Assembly: GCA_964020085.1 (NCBI GenBank)
Contig: OZ026606.1
Location: forward strand, 9,831,743-9,895,742
DNA length: 64,000 nucleotides
Direction: 5' to 3'
Source: Micromussa lordhowensis
Lineage: Eukaryota > Cnidaria > Anthozoa > Scleractinia > Lobophylliidae
The first letter of the stretch is position 1. Each line of letters starts with the position of its first letter. The position numbers and the translations under genes were made by a program. The notes under the pieces are model-generated. The model searched no databases. It was not told where the DNA came from and worked only from the letters and a program-made list of their open reading frames with translations. Positions 46,001 through 55,980 of this stretch are shown in pieces.

Positions 46001-46621
46001 AGTTTTCCCAAAGAAAACCTAATAGCTTCGCGGAACATAGCCTCCGAGATCTGCGGTTTCTGAGCCATTTTGGCAGCCATTTTCCAAAATGATTTCACAC
46101 CTGCGAAGTTGAGCCGATAACAAGATTTCTGTTGCGCTGAAATGGATTATCCCAGAGGTTCTCATTTCACGCCCGCAAGGGACTAGGGGAACGCGACCTA
46201 TGGGAACGAGATTGAGTCAACCCCAGCGCGTTCGCGATGCGCAGAAAGTGTGCGTACAAAAGTAGACACCGTCCTTAAAAGATGATGATGAGACAATCTC
46301 GTTACCAGCGTCTTCGTTCCCCTTGACCAGCGGTCGAAAAACGAGAGCTCTGGGAACAACCATTTTAGGCATGCGCCATAGATGCAGACTGCGTAGTGAA
46401 ACTGGATGGGCAGAATTCGGTTATTTCCTTTGTTATTCAAAATGGTTGCTCCCAGAGCTCTCATTTTCCGACCGCTGGTCAAGGGGAACGAATACTCTGG
46501 GAACGAGATTGATGATGAGAACGTTGTGGGATAATTTTAAATAGAGTCTTACCGAATGACCATCGCAGTGATGCACAGTTAGGAAAAGCAGCAAAGCGAC
46601 AAGGAGAAGATGCAATTTCAT
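40017..46621 (-). CDS. CTHRC1: CTHRC1-like secreted collagen-repeat protein, intact, 201 aa
   Basis: Minus-strand exons: 46621-46553 (23-residue signal peptide exon, MKLHLLLVALLLFLTVHHC), 41061-40879 (collagen repeats GPPGQPGIPGTPGTPGIPG, then RRWKQCAW and QVH) and 40370-40017 (globular domain). All junctions are GT-AG at phase 0. The globular domain shows ECDFVKLRDDSYLRV, CCKRWYFTFNNTEC, INIHRPTNIEGYCGG, VGFSVGNC and the terminal RIIIEEVGPPVA. These match the conserved cysteines and IIIEE tail of CTHRC1. The protein is shorter than the human one (about 243 aa) because the collagen stretch is short. The gene converges on the frameshifted paralogue at 24.9-32.2 kb. Its 5.5 kb intron 1 holds a Penelope-like element and two Mutator-like elements. 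A TATA-like box lies just upstream of the start. Confidence 0.88.
40455..40690 (+). repeat. SINE body without head, intron 2 of CTHRC1-like gene
   Basis: ACTCTCACAGTACCTC, AATGCTGGGGGTTTCCCTGC, GATGGACCAGCTAGCATCCC and GAGATAAGCGCCAGCCTGAT match the family at 18.05-18.37 kb. The tRNA head is missing. A G12-13 tract lies near 40568. Confidence 0.7.
41165..41320. repeat. Inverted partner of the 39.6 kb repeat
   Basis: TTCACATGCAAATTAAAACC, GTGCACCAGGCCAAGCTTTG and CGAAAAGGGACACAAGGG are inverse to the unit at 39595-39730. The two copies bracket exons 2 and 3 of the CTHRC1-like gene. Confidence 0.6.
41321..42794. other. Intron 1 of the CTHRC1-like gene, no further gene
   Basis: No exon recognised. 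Near 42119-42135 ACGAGGTTCCACTGTA looks like a pogo/Tc1-type terminus with TA. An open frame at 42481-42720 has no recognisable domain. Confidence 0.4.
42795..42872 (-). repeat. tRNA-derived SINE, anticodon arm deleted
   Basis: On the minus strand: GGCTTGATAGCTCAGTTGGC (A box) is followed almost directly by GAGGTCATGGGTTCGAATTC (B box) and GTTCAGGCCTGAA. The segment that would hold the anticodon arm is missing, so it cannot be a tRNA gene. Confidence 0.65.
43411..43828. mobile_element. Foldback element flanked by TTAA
   Basis: GGCGGCGAAACACGAGACAC and CCTTCAACTTGTCGCGCAAC have inverted partners GTTGCGCAACAAGTTGAAGG and TTTCGCCGCC. TTAA is at 43407-43410 and 43830-43833. The interior repeats CAACAAATGTTTTTGTTGCG-like blocks. 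Confidence 0.7.
44995..45390 (+). pseudogene. GIY-YIG endonuclease domain of a Penelope-like element, fragment
   Basis: The frame contains SSIVYKISCTNCSFVYYGQA (GIY-YIG-like core with CxxC), RPLRTRITEHKRAV, HVHENNHKMDF and ERLFLEAWFSI. The order YK.C..C...Y.G then RI.EHK is the pattern of the C-terminal endonuclease of Penelope-like retroelements. No reverse transcriptase lies upstream, so this is a 5'-truncated remnant. Confidence 0.7.
45493..45521 (+). ncRNA. Hammerhead-ribozyme-like core (Penelope-type), candidate
   Basis: CTGATGA, then stem GGCT (45501-45504) with AGCC (45513-45516), then GAAAC. An extra A precedes the stem, as in the 25.6 kb motif. It sits at the 3' side of the Penelope-like remnant. 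An inverted, broken copy lies at 43386-43411. Stems I and III were not confirmed. Confidence 0.4.
45638..46214. mobile_element. MULE-like element (CAATCTCGTTCCC ends) with 9-bp target duplication
   Basis: CAATCTCGTTCCCAGAGG at the left is inverse to GGGAACGAGATTG at the right, with arms of about 80 bp. AGTCAACCC flanks both sides (45629-45637 and 46215-46223). Inside lies a RecQ-like helicase fragment on the minus strand. Confidence 0.85.
45841..46080 (-). pseudogene. RecQ-like DNA helicase N-terminal fragment inside a MULE-like element
   Basis: From ATG 46080: MAAKMAQKPQISEAMFREAI, then KLGQPELELKQEQLEAIKAI and DVLAVLPTGFGLETFHFVPF. The Q-motif-like LKQEQLEAI and Walker-A-like LPTGFG followed by FHFVPF resemble RecQ helicases, which have LPTGYGKS. 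The lysine of Walker A is lost (GLE) and the frame ends soon after. It is therefore a non-functional captured fragment. Confidence 0.6.
46294..46511. mobile_element. 218-bp MULE-like MITE, same family, 9-bp target duplication
   Basis: CAATCTCGTTACC and GGGAACGAGATTG ends are followed by inner arms CCAGCGGTCGAAAAACGAGA and CATTTTCCGACCGCTGG. ATGATGAGA flanks both sides (46285-46293 and 46512-46520). It lies 80 bp from the larger element and 42 bp inside the intron from exon 1 of the CTHRC1-like gene. Confidence 0.85.
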
Positions 46622-46652
46622 GGTAGCCACTTCACAATTCGTACACGGCAGC

Positions 46653-46662
46653 CGTTATATAG
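46653..46662 (-). promoter_or_regulatory. TATA-like box upstream of the minus-strand CTHRC1-like gene
   Basis: On the minus strand the sequence reads CTATATAAC about 32-40 bp before the ATG at 46621. If it is used, transcription would start only a few bases before the start codon, so an additional upstream start is equally possible. Confidence 0.3.
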
Positions 46663-46811
46663 TTCTGGTTCTACTAAGAGAAATAATGTAACATAACATA
46701 ATATATTGGTAGAAGTCTACTAGTATACTAGTGCAATGCTATAATCTGATTGGCTAAGCTATCGTACACTAGCGTACAGTAGCTGGAGTACGTCTTCATG
46801 TTGGCGATGCT

Positions 46812-47470
46812 CATCAACTCAATCAATCAATCAATAAACTTTATTTAATCTCGAATTTACAGTGTAGCACTCAAGTGCTAATATCTTCGAGCTAACTACA
46901 TTAATAAATAACTATAATAAAAAGTTAATTCTATAACAAATAAGATAATTAACTACTTAGACACTAACTTACAAATTATCGTGATGTAGAAAGGTTTGCG
47001 GTTCCTGCCCCTTTAAGTAAATTATTGTTCCCAGTAGATATCAGTCGTCGAAAACTCACTAAAGTAAAATCAGAAATAGTGCGGTAATGGTCAGGAAGAG
47101 AATTCCAAGTTGTTGCTGCCAAGTAACTAAAGGAATTGATACCATAAGAAGTGGTCAATGGTTTGGGCAAACAGAGCATATTATGTCCTCTTAAGAAATA
47201 GGTGCTAGAGCGTAAACGAAACATATCTTTTAAATATCTTGGATAATCAGAAAAATGAAGACTTTTAAAAATAGTAAGAATCATGTTTTGTAAACGCTTG
47301 TCCTTAAGGTTTGCAGTTCCTGCCTTTTTAAGTAAATTATTGTACTCAGAGTTATAATCCTTGAAAATACGGGCGTACGCAGCTGAAAATTTCGAATCAC
47401 AATTTAGCCCGCTCGATAAAGCGTGAAGTTTAATACTCCTCTTAAACATGCAGAGAAATAACTGGAAGTC
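46812..47470 (-). mobile_element. Non-LTR retrotransposon (CR1/L2-like) 3' fragment
   Basis: The minus strand encodes about 150 residues with RLQNMILTIFKSLHF, SSTYFLRGHNMLCLPKPLTT, YGINSFSYLAATTWNSLPDH and FRRLIS. This is the conserved C-terminal tail after the reverse transcriptase. The 3' end is TTTATTGATTGATTGATTGA, a short tandem tail typical of the group. It is 5'-truncated and lies just upstream of the CTHRC1-like gene start. Confidence 0.75.
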
Positions 47471-47504
47471 TTTTATGAAGGAAATTTATTCGCTCTTGAT
47501 TTCT

Positions 47505-48130
47505 ATTTAACAATTAGAATAAGATCTCGAGATTTCTATATCCCGCGTTAGTATAAATCTACTAGCGTTCTATCACGAAGGCCGTTCTCTGATTGGCTGC
47601 GCTACTCACTATCTATTCTGTGATAGATAGTGAGTAGCGTAACAGTGTGCACTTGTTAACAAAATGACGGCCGTTTCTTGGCGTTTTCGAAGTGTTGAGA
47701 AGAGGATTTAGATTAAGTTTTCAACGACTAGTAGATTTATACTAAAACAATTAGATTATTCGCTCTCGATTTCTATCGCGCGATAGTTGACTCGGGCTGC
47801 GCCCTCGTCAACTATCACGCGATAGAAATCTCGAGCTCATAATCTAATTGTTAAATAGTTGACGGTTTGCTAACAAGCGCTCACTGCTACGCTACTCACA
47901 ACCTACAACATCATAGATAGTGAGTAGTCAGACAACCAGAGCACGCCACCTCTTTATGTAAATCTACTAGTTACATAAAGAGGTGATAGTTTATGAGGCC
48001 GAGTCAACTATCACCTTTTAGTGTAAATCTACTAGCCTTCTATCACGAATGTCGTTCTCTGATTGGCTACGCCCTCGTCAACAATCACGCTACAGAAATT
48101 AAATCTCGAGCTCATAATGTAATTGTTCAA
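47505..48130. mobile_element. Cluster of AATCTAATTGTT palindromes (same family as 14.9-15.5 kb)
   Basis: CTACTAGCGTTCTATCACGA, GATAGTGAGTAGCGTA, TTAGATTATTCGCTCTCGAT and GAAATCTCGAGCTCATAATC recur in several orientations. The tip at about 47795 reads CTCGGGCTGCGCCCTCGTC. At least two nested or truncated copies. Confidence 0.7.
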
Positions 48131-49852
48131 TATGACATGATGGTATGCGATGCGATGTGGTTTGATATGCCAGTCGCCTATCCCGTATCCGCCATCTGTG
48201 ACCTCATGATTGTTCAAAGGAAGTAAGTAAGTAATGTATTTAATGTAAACAATGGTCAATAGCACGACGGTTGCTGTCATATGCTCATGCATGTTAGAAG
48301 TGCTTGAAACCAGTCAGAACACCCTCGAAACGACTTAAAATCAATAATGCAATGATAAAAAGCCCTTAAAATACTAACATAAAAACAAGAAAATTACTCA
48401 TTTAGCAAAAACACATCAAACATGCATAATTAATGTTTCTTTTTTGTTTAAAAATAAACATATCAATGTTGTCAGCCAGTGCAGGAATAATTTTCAACCT
48501 AGCAAATAAAAGCCCTGGTTTTTTATTTCTTTTTTTTTTTTGGCCAGAAAAGGCTTTTCTTGGAAAATAATGTGACCTGAGATGAATGCTTATGGTCGCT
48601 ACGATCTACTCCTGATTATATTGCGAGGGGGCATTTTCTTCAACGACAGTTAGGGGCTCAACTTTATCAGTAACCACGGAATGAACCAGCGATGCATGAA
48701 AGGAACTTAGTTAACTCTTACCAACGGATGTCTAGTTATGATGTTATGGTAATGAAAAGATGCTGCATGACATTTCAGTGCAGCAATACTTTATTTGTAA
48801 GAGTTTTAGCCTGCCAAAAGTTTGGTCTTTTTCCTAATGATTTGAGACCTTGCTGAGAAGATTGAAACATCGGAAGATAACCTTCTTGAAACAAACTATA
48901 CACGGATTTGGTGTAAATAATCATTTGTTGATCGGTTAATCAATTACTGTAAGCGAATATTTGAGAATAGACTGGATCATAACGACAGTAATTTACTTAC
49001 CTCCAGAGAGTAAAATCTTTCAATACTGAACCTTGATTTCGGGGAATTTGATGTTCTTGTGGTGAGTAAACATGCATTATGTAGATTTTCCCTTTATCTG
49101 GACGTGTAGATCAGCTATAGGCTCCCTTTTGTAAACATTTTCGTCTACTGGACGCGTTCAGACAGTGTTTAATTTGTGTCGGTCACGTCCCCAGTATGGA
49201 ACAAGGGAACTCAAGAAAAATCTGAGTTTCCTAGCTACAGAGAGGCTCATGATTGGACCATTACAAAGTTCCTGTCCCGGACTAGGGGGTTCTACCTTAT
49301 ATGGGGCATATAGCTATGTGCGGCCCCAAAGGGTATGGTTATCACAGCCGTTTTGGTTATTAAATAGGGTATTGATTTTAGCCATTTTGGAAACCTTTTT
49401 ACGGTGGTTACGTCATGGGTCATGAAATGTTGTCGCTAAAGCTTTTAAAGACGTGAGTAAGAGGAGCAAGGCTGAAAACAAAAGAAAAAAGGAAAAAGGA
49501 AACGCCTAAGTAGCCCGCAGATGAATGGCAAGGATTTGTTCTGAGTCTCCTTATTTACAGGGGAAGGGAGCAAGACTGACGAGGGAGGAAGGAAGGAAGG
49601 GAGTCGGGAGATAAAGGTACCGGAAGCGGGAGTTCATTGGCTAAATGCCTGCAGTTAATTCTGGGAAACAGCGCAACCTACAGATTATTCACTAATCTGC
49701 TAGCAGATTAGTGTACAATCTGCGCACGCAATGTATGATTTCCAAGAGCAATGTCAAGTTCACGGGTGATGTGGCATGGATGGTCGAATCGCTCCTTCAG
49801 CATAATGCGTTTGTCTTTATTTTCGTTTGTCTAAAAATGGATCTAATAAAGT
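48131..49852. other. Gene-free stretch upstream of the POMK-like pair
   Basis: No exon recognised. AT-rich with a T13 run near 48534. A purine-rich patch (GAGGAAGGAAGGAAGGGAG) lies near 49585. Confidence 0.5.
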
Positions 49853-49990
49853 GGTAATTGAACTTCGGGTCGTGCAATTATGGTCTAAAATCATACTTGT
49901 GATTTCAAATCGAACTCGTGCTGCGGGCTCGTTTGATTTTGAAATCACGCGTATGATTTCAGACCAAATTGCACTCCACTCAGTTCACCA
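49853..49990. mobile_element. Palindrome immediately upstream of POMK-like 1
   Basis: GTGCAATTATGGTCTAAAAT and CATACTTGTGATTTCAAATC pair with GATTTTGAAATCACGCGTAT and TTTCAGACCAAATTGCAC around CTCGTGCTGCGGGCTCG. It ends about 90 bp before the start codon, so it may form part of that gene's promoter. Confidence 0.7.
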
Positions 49991-50060
49991 TTATATATCA
50001 TGTCAAGTTCAACGTCTGCCTGGTTACTAAGCCCCTTGGAGTGTTCTCCTCAGAAACAAA

Positions 50061-52262
50061 ATGGCCGAACGCTTCGCTTCTGTTTCTGAGTTTCTGAATT
50101 TTACGAGTAACGGGACCCAAACAGACGGCGTAGCTTATCACGCAAAGAAACAAGCCAACCCAGCCGCCTGCTCAGAAGGCATGTTTATATCGCCCAATGG
50201 TTGCCTGCCCTGCCCCAACGGATCATTCAGTTTTCCTGGCTGGACTGAATGTAAGCCGTTTTTGAACTGCTCAGAAATTGCTTCACACGTTCATAGTAAA
50301 CGGAGAATTCTAGGAGGGTTTACGAAACAGATCTGGCTGGCAGACTGGAAAGACCATGAAGTTGTGTACCTGAAATGTCTACGGCCGGGTGTGCAGAAGC
50401 GCTGTTTACGGGGAATGACCATATTGGAAAAGCTTCAAAGTCCCTTTGTCACTCGTCTTATCGGAAAGTGTTATGAAAGCTTTGAGGTAAGTGATATATT
50501 TAACAAGAGTACGTGTCACAATAATAATAATTTTGGCCCGAAATTTCAGCGTTAATTGATAATTTCATATGTGAAATTGTAAAATTGCCATGGCAACGCT
50601 TGGCGCGAAATTTCTCGATAGCGGCTGCAGCGTGGCCGAGTGGTTAGGGGGCTGGACTTGAACTCCAGAGGTCGCGGGTTCAAGTCCCGCTCTGACCACT
50701 AAGCTGGCCGGAGTAGTTTCTCGGTAGACTCTAGTATAGCTCCTTGGCCACGTTTGTAAATAGCCCACAGGTCAGCCCCCCGCCAGTTAGGATTTTTAAG
50801 CCTATTATGTTTATTTGAGATATCATCTTTCTTTTAGTTTAAGTGGCATGCCTGAATACTAGCTAGTTGTAGCTAATTGCATCGATCACTATAAACATTC
50901 AACATTTGTTTTAACCTTTATCATTTTAACAATAAATAAGTTACATGTAAAAAAGCACAATTGTAACTGAATTTGTTGCCTGTGATATTAAAAGGTAATC
51001 TCATAGTATATTCGTGAGATCAAAATTTCACTCGTCGCCATTTGATTATCGTACAAATGTCCCTCAAAATTACGCGTACGTTTACCATATTTGTAAAGCA
51101 CAGTATATATAATTAAGAATTATCCTGCGAAATCGCGCGGAATATCGTCTGATACTTAGCCGACGAGGCCGTAGGCCGAGTCGGCTAAAATCAGACGATA
51201 TTCCGCGAGATTGAGATTGAGATTATTCAACAAATTGATAACAAAACAGCCTAACATTTTTAAATCTCTCTGTCGACATTTTCTCACTTCACTTTTTCTT
51301 CCCACGTACGAAGCTACGTATACCGCCGGATATCTGTTACCTACGGATGACAGATATCGAGAGCATCATGACCATATTTGGATAGTGTTACAATTTGTTG
51401 AATAATAATGGATTTCCACTTCTTATGGTTTGTGTGGTTTGATATTGGAACTGAAAACTGAGGAACAAGCAATATAAACAGAAAACCTCACTGAAAAGTT
51501 ACAAAACTGAAATCAAAATTGTCGCTAATCCTGGGTTAACTTAATCGGCCTTTGAACAACCGGGCCCAGCTGAACTGCATTATCCAATGATCCCGTTTTT
51601 ACTAATTAAAGGATTTTAGCAGTTTCCTATTCTCAAAGCAAAAAGTAAGTGAATACTCCACAACTTATCAGACACTGACAGGCTGGCTGTTCGCTGTTTT
51701 CTTGCAGATTGTAACGATGTATTACAAACACGGCTCGACAAAAACTGTTGGTCGGCTTCTTCAAAAGCCAGAGTTCTCTCTCTTTAACAATATACAGACA
51801 CGATTCCAGCTACTCGTGGATTATGTCAAAATCATGAACTACATGCACAACAGCTCAATTGGAGTCCGTGTGCTATGCGATTCTGCCACAATTGGTAAAT
51901 TACTCTCACAATACTTGATCACCGATGACTTTCACTTGGTTGTTAACGACCTGGATAACGCACCAGATGCCAGACAGGTAGATGGAATACTATGCAACCA
52001 TAAGTTCGCTAAGAAAGCAAATTCATGGTTTGCACCAGAGCAAAGAGGACTATCTGAATCAGACACCAACGAAAAAGTAGAAATTTGGAAGATTCCTGTC
52101 ATAGCGCAAAGGCTACTCAGCGACGTGGACGGCAGCAGTTTTGTAAAGAGCAAACTTGAGAAGGTGATGACAAGATGTCTAGCAACAAATCCACAGCAAC
52201 GGCCAACAGCAAACGAAGTCTTACAGGAGTTATTGAGAGTTCAGCAACTGATCACAATGTAG
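50061..52262 (+). CDS. POMK: Protein O-mannose kinase-like (POMK-like) paralogue 1
   Basis: POMK phosphorylates the 6-position of O-mannose in the core M3 glycan in the ER. Exon 1 is 50061-50486 and exon 2 is 51708-52262, phase 0, giving 326 aa. Exon 1 carries the Cys-rich segment (NGCLPCPNGSFSFPGWTEC) that precedes the kinase fold in POMK, and the N-lobe (RRILGGFTKQIWLADWKDHE). Exon 2 carries the C-lobe with VLCDS (catalytic Asp), NDLDNAP (metal-binding Asp), FAPEQRG, EIWKIP and QRPTANEVLQELL. Unlike paralogue 2 at 57.3 kb, the N-terminus (MAERFASVSEFLNF) has no membrane anchor. Similarity between copies begins at the TTTTACGAGTA of exon 1, so the original start has been replaced or an upstream exon was missed. 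Exon 2 differs from the other copy at only 8 of 184 residues. The intron holds a tRNA-derived SINE. Confidence 0.85.
50628..50835 (+). repeat. tRNA-Ser-derived SINE in intron of POMK-like 1
   Basis: The head GTGGCCGAGTGGTTAGGGGG (A box) is followed by an anticodon-arm-like CTGGACTTGAACTCCAG and B box GGGTTCAAGTCCCGC. It resembles tRNA-Ser(UGA) but lacks the long variable arm and an acceptor stem. The downstream body (CTTGGCCACGTTTGTAAATA, CGCCAGTTAGGATTTTTAAG) marks it as a SINE. Paralogue 2 lacks it. Confidence 0.7.
51000..51235. mobile_element. MITE-like palindromic segment in POMK-like 1 intron
   Basis: GAATATCGTCTGATACTTAG and CCGACGAGGCCGTAGGCCGAG pair with CTAAAATCAGACGATATTC. Related in layout to the 14.1 kb palindrome. 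The AATTGCATTATCCAATGATC-type block follows near 51578. Confidence 0.5.
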
Positions 52263-52348
52263 TTAAATATGTCTGTTAGAAAGGAAAGCAAAATTTGGAA
52301 AAAAAACTGAAGGCCTACTCTGGGACCTTAAAAGTTGCCGTAACTTAA

Positions 52349-52977
52349 GGACGTTCGCGCCCAAAAACTTCCCACGCACAGATTTTTTTAAAACTTTGAC
52401 TGTAGGTAGAAAATGATAAGGTTAGATTAAAAACGTAAAAAAAATCGGGGGTCACCGAACTCGTTTTGAAGATAAGGCGTATCACAGACCATATCATTTC
52501 TAGGATTTCCAGTCATTCGAGGCGATTCTGGCCGGATTCATTACTATCGGCATATGTTTAAGTTGAAGAATCATATCTAAGTTATGTGTCTTTAACGCAG
52601 CATATATAGGCCTATATGATAGATCTTTGCTACATATGTCATAAAATCAGCTAGAATTAGCCTTAAAAAATACAACTTTAAGTCACGCACACCTGTAATA
52701 GGCGTACCAATTCGACCCTATTTGAGTAGTATATGAGAAATAATTAAAACTTCCCACGCTCAGATTTTTTTTGTTTTTTAGTATAATGGAAAGAATCAGA
52801 AAAGGAATTGATCTGCCGAAAAAAAAGTGGGGGTCACCGAGTATCCAACAAAAATATTCGCACACAAAGTTAACGCAAAGGTCATCAGCTCTATATTTTG
52901 TTGAGTTTTGGACTCCGTGCGCGCGCTTGAAAATGATGTGGCACGTGCGTGACCAATGAATAGCGTGCGCACTGGAG

Positions 52978-53006
<29 letters not shown>
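52349..53006. mobile_element. Non-autonomous DNA element with GGACGTTCGCGCCCA ends
   Basis: GGACGTTCGCGCCCA and TGGGCGCGAACGTCC are exact inverses. TTAA flanks both sides (52345-52348 and 53007-53010). An internal repeat ACTTCCCACGC.CAGATTTTTT occurs at about 52367 and 52749. It begins 87 bp after the POMK-like 1 stop codon. Confidence 0.75.
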
Positions 53007-53010
<4 letters not shown>

Positions 53011-54299
53011 GGCGACTTAATTTCACTTGAGTGATACAAACCTAAACTTAGCAACAGTCTCTCCTTATACTTTAAAATTATCAACAAATTAAATCTCTAA
53101 TCATTTTTTACTTTTGTATTCGCATAAATCACCATAGTCTCAAATAGCAAGATTTCAAACCATTTTTTTTAAATACTATTAACATCAGTAGTAATTAATA
53201 CTATTAAAGATAAAATTGTCACAACACTGAACAGTTACTATTATAAGAATGATAACAACAATAAATACCAGCAACGTAGCATGAATATTAGTAAAGATAT
53301 CATAATAAAAACCAACATCAAACAAGACTATTAAAACATATATTCACCGTGACAAAACGCGGATTTAGCTTGATTTAATTAGAGCTATTTATATACTTTC
53401 CATAATTCAAACAACAAGGAAATTAAAATTAATTAAGCTTATTTACATGCCTTTATGTTACAATGCTTCCCAAAATATAAAAGTGATTATTTTTGTAGAC
53501 TTATCTGCCATATTGTTGGCACCTCCACTGTTAATTTTAGCATAGGAGTTTAGCAAATGGCATGCGCTTCTCATCTCAGTCGTTTTCAGTGACCCAATCG
53601 ATTTGCTGCTCTCCGGCTTCAGTCAGACCAAACATTCCAATACCATAATGATTACCGCATGCTAAGGTCCTTTGTAAGAACACCTCCTTTCAAATTTCAC
53701 AAACTTATTGTGTGGCTCAGTGTGGCTCCACAAAACTTTGACGACCCAGTTTATTTAGAGAATCAAATCTTTTTAAAAGGATTTTAACCACGGTTGATCA
53801 GACCACTAGGAAATGTGCCCTCCAAGCTTTCACTAGTTTCCACCTCATGTGGCATATTACAAATGTCCAGAACGATATTTTCACAACGAAATACTGGAAA
53901 TTGATAGATAAATGTACACTCAGGTCTCCGCCATTTTGATTCTCCCTGTAACCTTTGCGCCGCTAACTGGTTTCCATGCTGCAAAGAGACAAGACATCTC
54001 GCGTGTTTCGATCTCTTCCGGCCCCTTCCGGCCTCTTGTTCTCCTGCTCAGTGTTCCCGATTGTAGATTTATTTCAAATCACCCAATTCAACTTTCAGAG
54101 ATAATCAGTTTCGCGATTTGTTTTCTATCTTGTTCTAAAGGCACATCGAGCGATGTTTTCTTTCTAGGCCCGAGTTCATATGGCGTCCCAGACAATCAAA
54201 TCAGCTGGCGGAAATTCTAAATTAAAACGCAGCGTTACACAGTGACAAATTCCACGATGCTGCTCGTTCTAAATAAATCAAAGAAGCAAATGGTACGTT
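53011..54299. other. Gene-free stretch
   Basis: AT-rich DNA to about 53500, then mixed sequence with short open frames (minus 53784-53984, plus 53912-54220) that show no recognisable domain. It may belong to the element described next. Confidence 0.4.
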
Positions 54300-54655
54300 A
54301 GTCGGGTCGGTGGGTCGTTGAAGCGATGGGCGCGAAAAATTTCGTTAGGATAGTCATTCGAGTGTGTTGGTCTATTTGTCTGCCAAAGACATATAAACTG
54401 ACATTGTCGGCAGCTCCGAGTTGTAGTGGATTTTTCCAGCGCTTTCTTTTTCTTCTCCGGCGATTAACATAAAATAAGACCAAGACACAAGCGGCAACTC
54501 TACGTAAGTGCCACTGCACTACGTCAGCCATGTTGCAAATTTTGCGTGTGTTGTGATTTGACGCGAGTTTGACGTGTGAAGGCACGAATTTGCCAACTTT
54601 TTGAAGTTTGGCAACACGAGTTTGCCAAATTTAGTTTGCCGTGTGAAGGCCGCTT
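54300..54655 (-). mobile_element. Possible Harbinger-type element 5' end
   Basis: On the minus strand a terminus-like CGGCCTTCACACGGCAAACT is followed by a 77-residue frame from MADVVQWHLRRVAACV containing FYVNRRRRKRKRWKNPL. A basic RRRR..W block near the N-terminus is seen in Harbinger transposase-derived proteins, but the rest does not match clearly and no DDE domain follows. Confidence 0.25.
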
Positions 54656-55041
54656 AAGTTAAATATGGCCTATGGCTCGTACAGGTAAAAGTACAACCAG
54701 CTCGACAATGGACATAACTGGATTTAACTTTATATGGTATTGTTATCGTAAGCTGGCGCCACGTTTGAATATATACAGCGGGATTTATCGATAGAAACAT
54801 TGTCAGTGGCTTCTGGTGAGCATGGAGTGTAGAAGTGGTGGTGAGACACACGGTTTGGTTTTACGGAGAGTACTGTCCGCTTCGTTGGATCCAAAGAAGT
54901 CTTGGTTTGCGTTAAATTCAGCTTTGTGCAGTGGAAAACCTTCCAGGTTTTGTTCGTTGGGTTATGCTCGGCCAAGAGATGAAACGCAGGACGAAGCAAG
55001 TAGCATAGCTTGCGTACAGGTGCACGAACAATACAACCAAC
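54656..55041. other. Upstream region of the intronless kinase
   Basis: No recognised exon. Short open frames on both strands overlap and lack motifs. Confidence 0.4.
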
Positions 55042-55980
55042 ATGACCAACTTCACAGGCTACAAGGAAAACTGCTTTTTCGGTAAACGTCGAAACTCTCA
55101 GCCGAGGAAAGAAATTTGTCACGCTATCAAAACTGAAAAGGCAAAGGCCAGAGGTTTCCAACGACAATCCTCAGTTTTTATCATACCCAGTGCAGTCGTC
55201 TGAGTCGTTCACGAGAATGGTGCTCCGATTAATCGAGGACGAAAACGCGAAATCAATACGTCTTTAATCGTCAAGACTTCCGGTGAGCCCATAGGATCTG
55301 GAACGTTTGGACAAGTTTTCCTCGCGAAGTACCGAGGTATGAAGTCGGTAGTAAAGGAAATGAAAAGACGTAATCCATCTTGCAAAGAAACTGAACGTTG
55401 CAAGCGCGAAGTGCTTCACGAGGCAACGGTCATAAACAGCCTTGGCGATCACCCTAACTTCCCTTTTCTGTTCGGTTTTTGTACGGAAAAAGAGCCTTTC
55501 TCTCTTGTACTTCAATTTTATGGGAAGGGAGGAAAGAGCCTTACGCTCCACAAGGTCGCAAAAGCTAGGATGCTTAAAAAACAGTCGACTACCAAGGTGT
55601 TCCGAGAAGTTATTAATACTCTGGAGTATATTCACGACAAAGGATATGTTCATAATGACTTAAAAGCGAACAATGTGATTTTAGACTGGCGGGATGACGA
55701 ATTTCGTCCCATTCTTATCGACTTTGGAAAGAGCGAGCAAATTTCGAAAGTGGAAGGATACAAGAGGCGCGCTTCAAACTACATTGCACCTGAAGTAATA
55801 CTTGGCGAAAAAGAAGGCCCGTCCAGCGACATCTACTCATTTGGAAAAATGCTTGAGGTGGCGATTTCTGGTAGAAGTTTTTGCGCTTCGTTTAAAGAAG
55901 TGATTTCGGAAACGACAGCATTGGCTGCCTCTGGAAGGCCTTCCACAAGAAAGGTTTCCTTACTCCTCTCAGAGATATAA
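55042..55980 (+). pseudogene. Intronless protein kinase with in-frame TGA
   Basis: A single continuous frame from ATG 55042 encodes a eukaryotic-type protein kinase but meets TGA at 55201-55203 after 53 codons. The frame resumes and runs to TAA at 55980. The kinase domain after the stop is complete: glycine loop GSGTFGQVF, Lys in SVVKEMK, Glu in REVLHEA, catalytic loop YVHNDLKANNVILD (HND instead of HRD), DFG in ILIDFGKSE, APE in YIAPEVILGE and SSDIYSFG. Lack of introns suggests retroduplication or an intronless lineage-specific kinase family. It sits between the two POMK-like genes but is not POMK-like. Alternatives: a short 5' intron removing the TGA, or translation from ATG 55339, which would lose the glycine loop. 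The substrate is unknown. Confidence 0.7.

Noticed and set aside
50628..50700. tRNA-Ser(UGA) gene
   Set aside because: It lacks the long variable arm and a paired acceptor stem, and has a SINE body downstream.
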